64,000 nucleotides of DNA from Methylobacterium sp. Leaf123 (GTDB lineage Bacteria > Pseudomonadota > Alphaproteobacteria > Rhizobiales > Beijerinckiaceae), in assembly GCF_001423405.1 (NCBI RefSeq), contig NZ_LMNS01000034.1:124526-188525 (forward strand). Direction: 5' to 3'. Shown in pieces: positions 52,539-60,181 of this stretch. The position numbers and the translations under genes are program-made. The notes below the pieces were generated by a model. It was not told the origin of the DNA. It searched no databases and saw only the letters and a list, made by a program, of their open reading frames with translations. Position 1 is the stretch's first letter. The number at the start of each line of letters is the position of its first letter.

Positions 52539-53552
52539 ATGCGTTGGAAGTCCAGCTTCATCGTTGCGATGCAGCTCGTCGTCGGTTGTCTGACTTCCAC
52601 CATGGCCGAGGCCCAAAGTCTCGATGCCCTCAAGGCCGCCTACAAACGCCCGACGCACATCCCCTTCCCCGAGGAGGCGCCCTACTCGCCGCAACTGGCG
52701 ACGATGGGCAAGATGTTGTTCTTCGATCCCCGCCTCAGCGGCAAGCAGAACCTGAGCTGCGCGAGTTGCCACAACCCGTCATTCGGCTTCGAGGTGCCGG
52801 TCCCCGGCGCGATCGGCGCCACCAACAAGCCGCTCGCCCGCAAGGCGCCCTCGGTGCTCAACGCTGCCTGGATCCCGACCTTGTTCTGGGACGGGCGCGC
52901 GCCCAACCTCGAAACCCAGGCGATGGGCCCGATCACCGCCGATGCCGAGATGGACGGCAAGTTTCCGGAGATCATCGCCCGCCTCAAGCGCATCCCCGAA
53001 TACAAGGCGTCGTTCGACACGCTGTTTCCCGGCAAGGGCGTGACGCAGGACACGATCCTGACGTCGATCGCCACCTATGAGCGGACCGTCGTCTCCGGCT
53101 GGGCGCCGTTCGACCGCTGGATCGACGGCGACGAGGCGGCGATGTCGGGCGAGGCCAAGCGCGGCTTCGCCTTGTTCAACGGCAAGGCCGCCTGCGCCGG
53201 CTGCCATACCGGCTGGAACTTCACCGACAACAAGTTCCACGATCTCGGAATCGACACCAAGGATATCGGCCGCGCCGCTTTCGATCCCGACGACCGCTAC
53301 GCGAAGCACGCCTTCAAGACGCCGGGCCTGCGCAACCTGAGCTACCGGGCGCCGTTCGGGCATGCGGGTCAGTTCGCGGATCTCGAAGCGATCATCGCGC
53401 ACTACGAGAACGGCGGCCTGCCGCGTCCCTCGCGGTCGCCGCTGATGAAGCCGATCGACCTCAACGACGGCGAGCGCACGGACCTGATCGCCTTCCTGCG
53501 CTCGCTCACGGCGGACCAGACCGAGACGGCTTTGCCGAACCTGCCGAACTGA
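52539..53552 (+). CDS. Di-haem cytochrome c peroxidase family protein
   Basis: 337 residues with a signal peptide ending AEAQS. Two haem-binding motifs are present: CASCH (Cys74, Cys77, His78) and CAGCH (Cys219, Cys222, His223). LFFDPRLSGKQ, PSVLNAAWIPTLFWDGRA and FKTPGLRNLSYRAPFGHAG are standard for the CcpA/MauG family. In the periplasm it would reduce hydrogen peroxide with electrons from cytochrome c, or oxidise a protein substrate like MauG. The ATG at 52539 is chosen because the signal peptide starts there. It is 56 bases upstream of the chemoreceptor gene. Confidence 0.9.
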   Translation: MRWKSSFIVAMQLVVGCLTSTMAEAQSLDALKAAYKRPTHIPFPEEAPYSPQLATMGKMLFFDPRLSGKQNLSCASCHNPSFGFEVPVPGAIGATNKPLARKAPSVLNAAWIPTLFWDGRAPNLETQAMGPITADAEMDGKFPEIIARLKRIPEYKASFDTLFPGKGVTQDTILTSIATYERTVVSGWAPFDRWIDGDEAAMSGEAKRGFALFNGKAACAGCHTGWNFTDNKFHDLGIDTKDIGRAAFDPDDRYAKHAFKTPGLRNLSYRAPFGHAGQFADLEAIIAHYENGGLPRPSRSPLMKPIDLNDGERTDLIAFLRSLTADQTETALPNLPN

Positions 53553-53608
53553 TCGGCCTGCGCCGCGCCCACACGCCCCATTCCGAAGAACGACGAGACG
53601 AATCCGCA

Positions 53609-55261
53609 ATGTCGATTCGCCATAAGATCCTGTTGCCGCTCCTCGGCTTCATGCTGCTCGGCGGGCTCCTGTCCGCGATGACGGGCCTCACCGGCCTGTC
53701 CGCCTTCGGGCAACTCTCGGATCTCGCCGGGCGCGCAGTCGAGGCGAGCGAGGCCAGCCGCACCGCCCGCGACCGTTTCCGCCGGGCCGAAGCCCTGGTG
53801 GCGCGCGTCACCGCCATGACCGACCTCCTCGACGTCACCCGGATCGGCGGCGAGTTCACCGCGAATGCCGACGGGCTTGATGCCGGCCTCGGCCGCCTGA
53901 AGGGTTCGGCACTCTCGGAGCGGATGCTCGCCCTGTCCGACACCGCCGAGGCCGAGGCCCGGCAATGGCGCGCGGATGCGGAGATCCTGCTGGGGCTGCG
54001 CAAGGCGCGCGAGATTCCGACCCTGACGGTGATGGCGCGCCACAGCGCCGCGATCGGCCGCGACCTCGACGAGGCCGTAGCCCTGGCCGGCCAGGAGGCG
54101 CAGGCGCAGATCGGCGCCACGGGTGCGGCGATGGCGTGGAAGATCTGGCTGATGCTCGGCCTCTCCGCCTCGACCGTCGCAGCCGGTGCGGGCGTGGCCT
54201 TCTGGCTCTCGGGCACCCTTTCGAAGCCCTTGGTCGGGCTGGCCCGCGACACGACCCGGCTCGCGGGCGGCGACCTCGACGTCGCCCTGCCGGCCACCGA
54301 CCGCCGGGACGAGATCGGCGCGATGATCGCCGCTGTACAGGTGTTCAAGGACAACCTCATCCGCAGCCGCGCCCTCGAGGCCGAGACGGCCCAGGCCGGC
54401 GCCGCCGCCGAGCGCCGGGCGATGGTGCGCAGCCTCGCCGACGGCTTCGAGGCGTCCGTCGGCCGCATCGTCGGCACGGTCGGCACCTCCGCCGCCGATC
54501 TTCGGGAGACCGCCCGGACGATGAGCGTCACCGCGGGGCAGACCGCCGAGCGGTCCGCCCGGATGGGTGCCGCCGCGGGCGAGGCCGCGACCAATGTCGA
54601 TGCCGTGGCGACGGCGACCGAGCAACTCGGCGCCTCGGTCGCCGAGATCGGCCGCCAAATGCGGGAATCGGCCAACCTCGCCCGTGGGGCGGTGACGGAT
54701 GCCGACCGGACGGCCGGCGTGGTGCGCGAACTCAGCGCCGCCGCCGGGCAGATCGGCGAGATGGTCGCGCTGATCTCGAACATCGCCAGCCAGACCAACC
54801 TGCTCGCGCTGAACGCGACCATCGAGGCGGCCCGTGCCGGTTCGGCCGGTCGGGGTTTCGCGGTGGTGGCCTCCGAGGTGAAGGCACTGGCGACGCAGAC
54901 GACACGGGTGACCGAGGAGATCACCGGGCAGATCGCGCGCATCCAGGGGGTGACCGGTCAGGCGGTGACGGCGATCGGCGGCATCACCGCGCGGATCGGC
55001 GAGATCGACACGGTCGCCGCCTCGATCACCAGCGCCGTCGGCGAGCAGGGCGCGGCCACGAGCGAGATCGTGCATCGGGTCGGCCGGACCGCGCAGGGCG
55101 CCCGCGCCGTGACCGGCCATGTCGCGGAGGTCGCCGAGGCCGCGGAGCAGACGGGCTTTGCCGCCGACCACGTCCTACAGGCCGCCTCCGACATGTCGGA
55201 CCAAGCCGAACAACTACGCCAGGAGGTCGCCCGCTTCCTCGTCAACGTCCGGGCCGCATAG
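53609..55261 (+). CDS. Methyl-accepting chemotaxis protein
   Basis: 550 residues. Membrane helix 1 is about 7-30, a helical periplasmic sensor of about 145 residues follows, and helix 2 is about 177-198 (IWLMLGLSASTVAAGAGVAF). A HAMP linker begins SKPLVGLARDTTRLAGGDLD. The signalling tip reads NLLALNATIEAARAGSAGRG and FAVVASEVKALATQT. It signals to CheA/CheW, steering the flagellum. The ligand is unknown. No C-terminal CheR-docking pentapeptide is seen. A clear terminator follows. Confidence 0.94.
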   Translation: MSIRHKILLPLLGFMLLGGLLSAMTGLTGLSAFGQLSDLAGRAVEASEASRTARDRFRRAEALVARVTAMTDLLDVTRIGGEFTANADGLDAGLGRLKGSALSERMLALSDTAEAEARQWRADAEILLGLRKAREIPTLTVMARHSAAIGRDLDEAVALAGQEAQAQIGATGAAMAWKIWLMLGLSASTVAAGAGVAFWLSGTLSKPLVGLARDTTRLAGGDLDVALPATDRRDEIGAMIAAVQVFKDNLIRSRALEAETAQAGAAAERRAMVRSLADGFEASVGRIVGTVGTSAADLRETARTMSVTAGQTAERSARMGAAAGEAATNVDAVATATEQLGASVAEIGRQMRESANLARGAVTDADRTAGVVRELSAAAGQIGEMVALISNIASQTNLLALNATIEAARAGSAGRGFAVVASEVKALATQTTRVTEEITGQIARIQGVTGQAVTAIGGITARIGEIDTVAASITSAVGEQGAATSEIVHRVGRTAQGARAVTGHVAEVAEAAEQTGFAADHVLQAASDMSDQAEQLRQEVARFLVNVRAA

Positions 55262-55294
55262 GCGGTCCGGCGGCTCAAGGCCGAAGCGTCACGG

Positions 55295-55318
55295 AAGCCG
55301 GCCGATGGCCGGCTTTTT
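55295..55318 (+). terminator. Rho-independent terminator after the chemoreceptor gene
   Basis: AAGCCGGCC, loop GAT, GGCCGGCTT, then TTT: a perfect stem directly followed by T residues, 34 bases after the stop. Confidence 0.88.
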
Positions 55319-55327
55319 CGCGCTCTA

Positions 55328-55359
55328 GAGCCGTATCCGACCTGATCGCATTAGGCCGG
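55328..55359. repeat. Dispersed repeat, family B, diverged copy
   Basis: GAGCCGTATCCGACCTGA followed by TCGCATTAGGCCGG matches the left and middle parts of the perfect palindrome at 27455-27501, but the right arm has decayed into CACCTCTAGG. CGCTCTAG occurs at 55321 and again near 55429. Confidence 0.55.
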
Positions 55360-55427
55360 CACCTCTAGGTTTTTGTTTGAACGCACATTCTTCCAACGAA
55401 CCGGGGACCACTTCGTCGGAATGCGCT

Positions 55428-55997
55428 CTAGCGGTCGAGCCGCGCCAGGGCCGCAGCGATCCGGGCCGCGCCTGGTCCTCCGCCCGCGGCCACGGCGTGG
55501 CGGCGGTCGAGGGCGATGGCGCCGCGGTGGCTGGCATGGGTGATGGCGATGGCGAGGGCGTCGGCTGCGTCGGCGACCTTGAACTCGGCCTTCGGCAGCA
55601 GGAACTTCACCATCGCCTGGATCTGAACCTTCTCCGCATGGCCGTTCCCGGCCACGGTCTTCTTCACGAGGTTGGCGGCATATTCCGCCACCGGCAGGCC
55701 GGCGAGCGCCGGCACCAGCAAAGCCACGGCGCGGGCATGGCCGAGCTTGAGCGTGGCCTGCGCGTCCTTGTTGACGAAGGTCTCCTCCACCGAGACCTCG
55801 TCGGGCGTGTAGGTCGTGACGACGCGCGTCAGGCCCTCGTGTAGCTCGCGCAGGCGCAAGGCCAGCGGCAGGTCACCGTCGGAGGTGACGACGCCGCAAG
55901 CGAGGTAGGACAGCTTGCTGCCGCGCGCCGTGATCAGGCCCCAGCCGGTGCGGCGCAGGCCGGGATCGATGCCGAGGATGCGGACGTCCGTGGTCAT
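55428..55997 (-). CDS. ruvC: Holliday junction resolvase RuvC
   Basis: 189 residues. RuvC cuts Holliday junctions as a dimer. The acidic site is visible: Asp in ILGIDPGLRRTGWG, Glu in VSVEETFVNKDAQ, and Asp pairs in KVADAADALAIAITH. NGHAEKVQIQAMV is also conserved. The ATG at 55997 starts four residues before the core; the longer frame to 56036 is unconserved. Its usual neighbours ruvA and ruvB do not follow: ruvA lies on the other strand beyond yceI. Confidence 0.95.
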   Translation of the reverse strand: MTTDVRILGIDPGLRRTGWGLITARGSKLSYLACGVVTSDGDLPLALRLRELHEGLTRVVTTYTPDEVSVEETFVNKDAQATLKLGHARAVALLVPALAGLPVAEYAANLVKKTVAGNGHAEKVQIQAMVKFLLPKAEFKVADAADALAIAITHASHRGAIALDRRHAVAAGGGPGAARIAAALARLDR

Positions 55998-56086
55998 GGC
56001 CTCGGCCTCCTTCAGAGCATCGATCCGGTACGGCACATATCGTGAACGAAGCGTTGCCGCAAACCGGCGGCCCGCTTCGCCCCGGC

Positions 56087-56716
56087 TTACTGGAGCTTGA
56101 ATTCGCCCTCCAACCGGAGGGACACCTCGTCGCCGAGCAGCGGCAGGAAAGCGTTCACGCCGAAATCCGAGCGCTTGATCACCGTCCAGCCGTCGAAGCC
56201 GACCGAGTAGATCTTATCGACCGGGTTGACGCCCGCTTGGTTGAAGGTGGCATCGAACGAGACCGGCTTCGAGACGCCGCGCAGGGACAGGGTGCCGTTG
56301 ACGCGCGCCGTCGTCGGGCTCGTCGGCTCGACCGAGGTGCTGACGAAGGTCGCCTCGGGAAACTTCTCGACGTCGAGGAAATCCGGCTGCTTGAGATGCG
56401 CGTTGAGCTTGTCGTTGAGCCCGTTGGCGCTGCCCGTGCCGATCTTGACGGAAAGGCTGCTCTTGGCCGGCGCCGCGGGGTCGAGCGCGAGTTCGCCCGA
56501 CACATCCGTAAACTGGCCGTAATAGGTCGAGAAGCCGAGATGGCTGATCGACCACGTGATCTTGCCGTGCGCCGGATCGAGCCGGTAGCGCCCGGCCTTC
56601 ACCTGCCCCGGATCCTTGGTCAGAGCGGGAGCGGCCTCCTGTGCGTGGGACCCGCCGGGCGCGGCGAATGCGAAACCCGCCAGCAGGAGGGCGGCGAGGG
56701 CGAGCGTGCGCTTCAT
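56087..56716 (-). CDS. YceI-family periplasmic lipid-binding protein
   Basis: 209 residues with a signal peptide (LALAALLLAGFAFAAPGG). The mature chain has the lipocalin-like YceI fold: RYRLDPAHGKITWSISHLGF, split as DPAHGKITWSISHLGF, with the FLDVEKFPEATF and VNGTLSLRGVSKPVSF strands. Homologues bind polyisoprenoids such as ubiquinone. It is placed between ruvC and ruvA. Role inferred from family. Confidence 0.9.
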   Translation of the reverse strand: MKRTLALAALLLAGFAFAAPGGSHAQEAAPALTKDPGQVKAGRYRLDPAHGKITWSISHLGFSTYYGQFTDVSGELALDPAAPAKSSLSVKIGTGSANGLNDKLNAHLKQPDFLDVEKFPEATFVSTSVEPTSPTTARVNGTLSLRGVSKPVSFDATFNQAGVNPVDKIYSVGFDGWTVIKRSDFGVNAFLPLLGDEVSLRLEGEFKLQ

Positions 56717-56802
56717 GCGGTCACCTTGTCGGTTGTGCCGCCACGACGGATATGGCCTTAGGCCAAGCGCGGCAACGGACCCTTCGAGGATCGACGGTTC
56801 AC

Positions 56803-57429
56803 ATGATCGGCAAACTCAAGGGAATCGTCGATTCCTACGGAGAGGATTTCGTCATCCTCGACGTGAACGGCGTCGGCTACGTCGTCCACTGCTCCGCCCG
56901 CACCCTCCAGCGCCTGCCGAAGCCCGGCGAGGCGACGGATCTGGCCATCGACACGCATGTGCGCGAGGACATGATCCGCCTCTACGGCTTCCGCGTCGAT
57001 GCCGAGCGGGAGTGGTTCCGCCTGCTCCAGACGGTGCAGGGGGTCGGCACCCGCGTGGCGCTCGGCGTGCTCTCGGTGCTGGAGCCGGCCCAGCTCGCCA
57101 CTGCCATCGCCACCGGCGACAAGGGCGCCGTCGCCCGCGCCCCCGGCGTCGGCCCGCGCCTCGCCGCCCGCCTCGTCGCCGAGTTGAAGGACAAGGCGCC
57201 CGCCTTCGCCCCCATCGACCCGGCACTCATCGCCCTGACCGGCGCCGTCGAGGACCGAACCGCGCCGCAGCCGGTCGCGGACGCGATCTCGGCCCTGGTC
57301 AATCTCGGCTATGCCCAGATTCAGGCCTCAGCCGCCATCGCCGCCGCCCTGAAGGGCCTCGGCGAGGAGGCGGGGACCGTGGAGGCCAAGACCCTGATCC
57401 GGCTCGGGCTGCGGGAGCTGGCCCGGTAG
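56803..57429 (+). CDS. ruvA: Holliday junction branch migration protein RuvA
   Basis: 208 residues. RuvA binds four-way junctions and loads the RuvB motor. N-terminal OB domain: MIGKLKGIVDSYGEDFVILD. The helix-hairpin-helix region has LLQTVQGVGTRVALGVLS and APGVGPRLAARLVAELKDK. The C-terminal RuvB-binding helices end KTLIRLGLREL. The ATG at 56803 is the conserved start. ruvB, normally next, is absent: the following gene is DUF3572 on the opposite strand. Confidence 0.96.
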   Translation: MIGKLKGIVDSYGEDFVILDVNGVGYVVHCSARTLQRLPKPGEATDLAIDTHVREDMIRLYGFRVDAEREWFRLLQTVQGVGTRVALGVLSVLEPAQLATAIATGDKGAVARAPGVGPRLAARLVAELKDKAPAFAPIDPALIALTGAVEDRTAPQPVADAISALVNLGYAQIQASAAIAAALKGLGEEAGTVEAKTLIRLGLRELAR

Positions 57430-57439
57430 GGGGGACGCC

Positions 57440-57739
57440 TCAACCGCCCTCGTCGAAAGGCGGCGGCTGCAGGCGCTGCCAGGCGGAGGCGATCCGCTCC
57501 GGCTTCACCTCCAGCGCCTGGGCGCAGGCGAGGAGCGACGGTTCGTCGCTCATGACATGGTCGAGCACGGCGCCGAGAAAGCCAGGATCGTGCAGGCTCT
57601 CGCGCAGCGTTCCGGGCTCCAGGCCGCTGGCGGCGATGAACCGGAACAACCGGTCCTCGTCGGCGGCGAGCCATCCGAGCACATCGACCGCGAGACGCTC
57701 GCTCGGGCCATCACTATGATCAAGTTTGCGTTTCATCAA
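57440..57739 (-). CDS. DUF3572 family protein
   Basis: 99 residues, mostly helical: AVDVLGWLAADEDRLFRFIA, GLEPGTLRESLHDPGFLGAV and a final WQRLQPPPFDEGG. This is the short DUF3572 family, conserved upstream of and divergent from divK across Rhizobiales. Function unknown. Either of the two leading methionines may start it. Confidence 0.85.
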   Translation of the reverse strand: MMKRKLDHSDGPSERLAVDVLGWLAADEDRLFRFIAASGLEPGTLRESLHDPGFLGAVLDHVMSDEPSLLACAQALEVKPERIASAWQRLQPPPFDEGG

Positions 57740-57813
57740 CGAGTAGCAGTTTAAGAGAGTAAGAGGGCCGGGCCACGGGTTGGAACGCCATCGCGACCGC
57801 GCCGGAGCAGGTC

Positions 57814-58194
57814 ATGAAGAAAACCGTTCTTATCGTTGAAGACAACGAGCTGAACATGAAGCTCTTCAACGATCTGCTGGAGGCGCATGGCTACGCGACC
57901 CTCAAGACCGCCAACGGTATCGAGGCGATTGAACTCGCGCGCGCCCACCACCCAGACTTGATCCTCATGGACATCCAGCTTCCCGAAGTCTCGGGCCTGG
58001 AGGTGACAAAGTGGCTCAAGGACGACGACGACCTTCGTAACATTCCCGTGATCGCTATCACCGCTTTTGCAATGAAGGGCGACGAGGAACGCATTCGTGA
58101 AGGCGGATGCGAGGCTTATTTGTCCAAACCGATCTCGGTTGCGAAGTTTTTGGCAACGGTCCGTCGGTATATTGGCGATGACGGCGCTCCCTGA
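57814..58194 (+). CDS. divK: Polar-differentiation response regulator DivK
   Basis: 126 residues, a single receiver domain. IVEDNELNMKLFNDLLEAHG is the DivK signature, with phospho-acceptor Asp53 in LILMDIQLPEVSGLEV and Lys near 105 in YLSKPI. DivK links the kinases PleC and DivJ to DivL/CckA and so to CtrA in cell-cycle control. It starts the divK-pleD pair, 54 bases before pleD. Confidence 0.95.
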   Translation: MKKTVLIVEDNELNMKLFNDLLEAHGYATLKTANGIEAIELARAHHPDLILMDIQLPEVSGLEVTKWLKDDDDLRNIPVIAITAFAMKGDEERIREGGCEAYLSKPISVAKFLATVRRYIGDDGAP

Positions 58195-58248
58195 GACCTC
58201 TTCGGACTGAACGCCGTCGCGGTCGTGAGGCCGCGCCTCGGAGGAACG

Positions 58249-59622
58249 ATGTCCGCTCGCGTCCTGATCGTGGATGATCTCTACCCCAACGTCCGGCTGC
58301 TCGAGACAAAATTGTCTCTCGAGTATTTCGACGTGGTCGTGGCGATGAATGGGCCAGACGCCCTGGCCATTTGCGAGAAGGGCGAATGCGACGTCGTTCT
58401 CCTCGACGTGATGATGCCGGGCATGGACGGCTTCGAGGTCTGCCGCCGGCTCAAATCCAATCCGGCCACCGCCCACCTGCCGGTGGTGATCGTCACCGCC
58501 CTCGATCAGCCCGCCGACCGGCTGCGGGGCCTGGATGCGGGCGCCGACGACTTTCTGACCAAACCCATCGACGACACCGCGCTGATGACGCGGGTGCGCA
58601 GCCTCGTGCGGCTGAAGGCCGTGACGGACGAGCTGCGCTCGCGCGCCCTGGAGACGCGTGAGATCGGCGGCCCCGACCCGCTGGTTCTCGCCGCGGCCGA
58701 TACCGGCGAGGGGGCGCGCATCCTCCTCGTCGAGGACCGGGCGAGCGCCATCGACCGCATCGGCACCGCGCTCTCCCAGCACCATCACGTCACCGTGGAG
58801 AGCGACCCGCACCGCGCCCTGGTTCGGGCGCCCGAGGAAAACTTCGACCTTGCCCTGGTGAGCCTCGATCTCGAAGGCTTCGACGGGCTGCGCCTGTGCA
58901 GCCAGCTCCGCTCGCTCGAGCGAACCCGCAGCATGGCGCTGATCATGCTCGGTGAGATGCATGAGAAGGCGCGAATCACCCGCGGCCTCGAATTCGGCGT
59001 CAACGACTACCTGCTGCGCCCGGTCGATCGCAACGAGCTGATCGCGCGGGTGCGCACGCAGGTGCGGCGGCGCCGCTTCTCCGAGACCCTGCGCGGCGCC
59101 CTCCAGGCCTCGATGGAACTCGCCATCACCGACGACCTGACCGGCCTGCACAATCGGCGCTACCTCGACCGCCATCTCGGGCCGGTCTTCGGCGATGCGG
59201 CCCTTCACCAGAAGGGCCTCGCCTGCCTGCTCCTCGACATCGACCGCTTCAAGCTGATCAACGACACCTACGGCCACGAGGCCGGCGACGAGGTGCTGCG
59301 CGCCTTCGCCGAGCGCATCCGCCAATATGTGCGGCCGATGGATATCCTGGCCCGCTACGGCGGCGAGGAGATCGTGATGGTGGTGCCCGGCGCCGAACTG
59401 CCCGATGCCCGCGCCATCGCCGAGCGCATCCGCCACCGGATCGAGGCGACCCCCTTCGCCATCGAGGGCGGGACGCGCGACATCGGCGTGACCGTCTCGG
59501 TCGGCGTCTCCGTGCGGCGCGCGACCGATACGGGTCCGGCCGACCTGCTCAAGCGCGCCGATACCGCGCTCTACCGCGCCAAGTCCTTCGGCCGGAACCG
59601 GGTCGAGGCGGCAGCCGCTTAG
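58249..59622 (+). CDS. pleD: PleD-type diguanylate cyclase (REC-REC-GGDEF)
   Basis: 457 residues. The first receiver has phospho-acceptor Asp53 in VVLLDVMMPGMDGF. The second (about 155-270) is degenerate: the acceptor position in FDLALVSLDLEGFDG is Ser, fitting its adaptor role in dimerisation. The GGDEF domain has the active site RYGGEEIVM, and the inhibitory I-site Arg-x-x-Asp is kept as RPMD just before it. It makes cyclic-di-GMP when phosphorylated, driving the motile-to-sessile change. The ATG at 58249 has a GGAGG site. Confidence 0.95.
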   Translation: MSARVLIVDDLYPNVRLLETKLSLEYFDVVVAMNGPDALAICEKGECDVVLLDVMMPGMDGFEVCRRLKSNPATAHLPVVIVTALDQPADRLRGLDAGADDFLTKPIDDTALMTRVRSLVRLKAVTDELRSRALETREIGGPDPLVLAAADTGEGARILLVEDRASAIDRIGTALSQHHHVTVESDPHRALVRAPEENFDLALVSLDLEGFDGLRLCSQLRSLERTRSMALIMLGEMHEKARITRGLEFGVNDYLLRPVDRNELIARVRTQVRRRRFSETLRGALQASMELAITDDLTGLHNRRYLDRHLGPVFGDAALHQKGLACLLLDIDRFKLINDTYGHEAGDEVLRAFAERIRQYVRPMDILARYGGEEIVMVVPGAELPDARAIAERIRHRIEATPFAIEGGTRDIGVTVSVGVSVRRATDTGPADLLKRADTALYRAKSFGRNRVEAAAA

Positions 59623-59640
59623 GCCGCCTCGGGCAAAGCC

Positions 59641-60114
59641 TCACTCGAGAGCCGGCGCCTCAACCGGGACGGCGGCGGGGGGGGACAGGCCGAGCAGCCG
59701 TGCGATCTCGTCGCCCTCGGCGCCGCCCAGGAGGTCGGCGAGGGTGTAGCGGTCGAGAACCGCCAGGAAGGCCGCCAGCGCCTCACCGAGTGCCCGCCGC
59801 AGGCGACAGGGCGCGGTGATGGCGCAAGACCCTGCGGAAAAGCACTCGACCAACGCGAGATCGTCCTCCGTCGCGCGGACGACGGCGCCGACGACGATTT
59901 CCCTCGGCGGCTTGGCGAGGCGCAAGCCACCGCCCCGCCCCCGGATCGTCTGGATCAACCCGAGCCGGCCGAGCTGATGCACCACCTTGGTGAGGTGGCT
60001 CTCCGAGATCCCATAGGCGCGCGCGATCTCCGCGATCGAACTCTGCTTCGGCTCACGCAGGCCGACATAGATCAGGGTCCGCAGGGCGTAGTCGGTGTAG
60101 CGGGTCAGGCGCAT
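59641..60114 (-). CDS. nsrR: NsrR-type nitric-oxide-sensing Rrf2 repressor
   Basis: 157 residues. An N-terminal winged helix (RLTRYTDYALRTLIYVGL, then YGISESHLTKVVHQLGRLG) and three cysteines, 91, 97 and 103 (C-x5-C-x5-C), would hold an Fe-S cluster destroyed by NO. This is the NsrR pattern rather than IscR. Divergent from hmp, with an NsrR-like operator between the two starts, so it most likely represses hmp and perhaps itself. The last 15 residues are Pro/Ala-rich. Confidence 0.92.
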   Translation of the reverse strand: MRLTRYTDYALRTLIYVGLREPKQSSIAEIARAYGISESHLTKVVHQLGRLGLIQTIRGRGGGLRLAKPPREIVVGAVVRATEDDLALVECFSAGSCAITAPCRLRRALGEALAAFLAVLDRYTLADLLGGAEGDEIARLLGLSPPAAVPVEAPALE

Positions 60115-60134
60115 GGCGGGTCCGAGCGGCCTAT

Positions 60135-60157
60135 AAGGTACATTTCACTTGCATCTT
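60135..60157. promoter_or_regulatory. NsrR operator between nsrR and hmp
   Basis: A 23-base dyad with half-sites AAGGTACATTT and ACTTGCATCTT around a central C (60146). It follows the published NsrR consensus AAGATGYATTT-N-AAATRCATCTT at 19 of the 22 half-site positions, by my count. It is 25 bases before the hmp ATG and 21 bases from the nsrR start, so it could block both. Confidence 0.8.
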
Positions 60158-60181
60158 TTCGAGAGCTGCGACAAAAGATTC

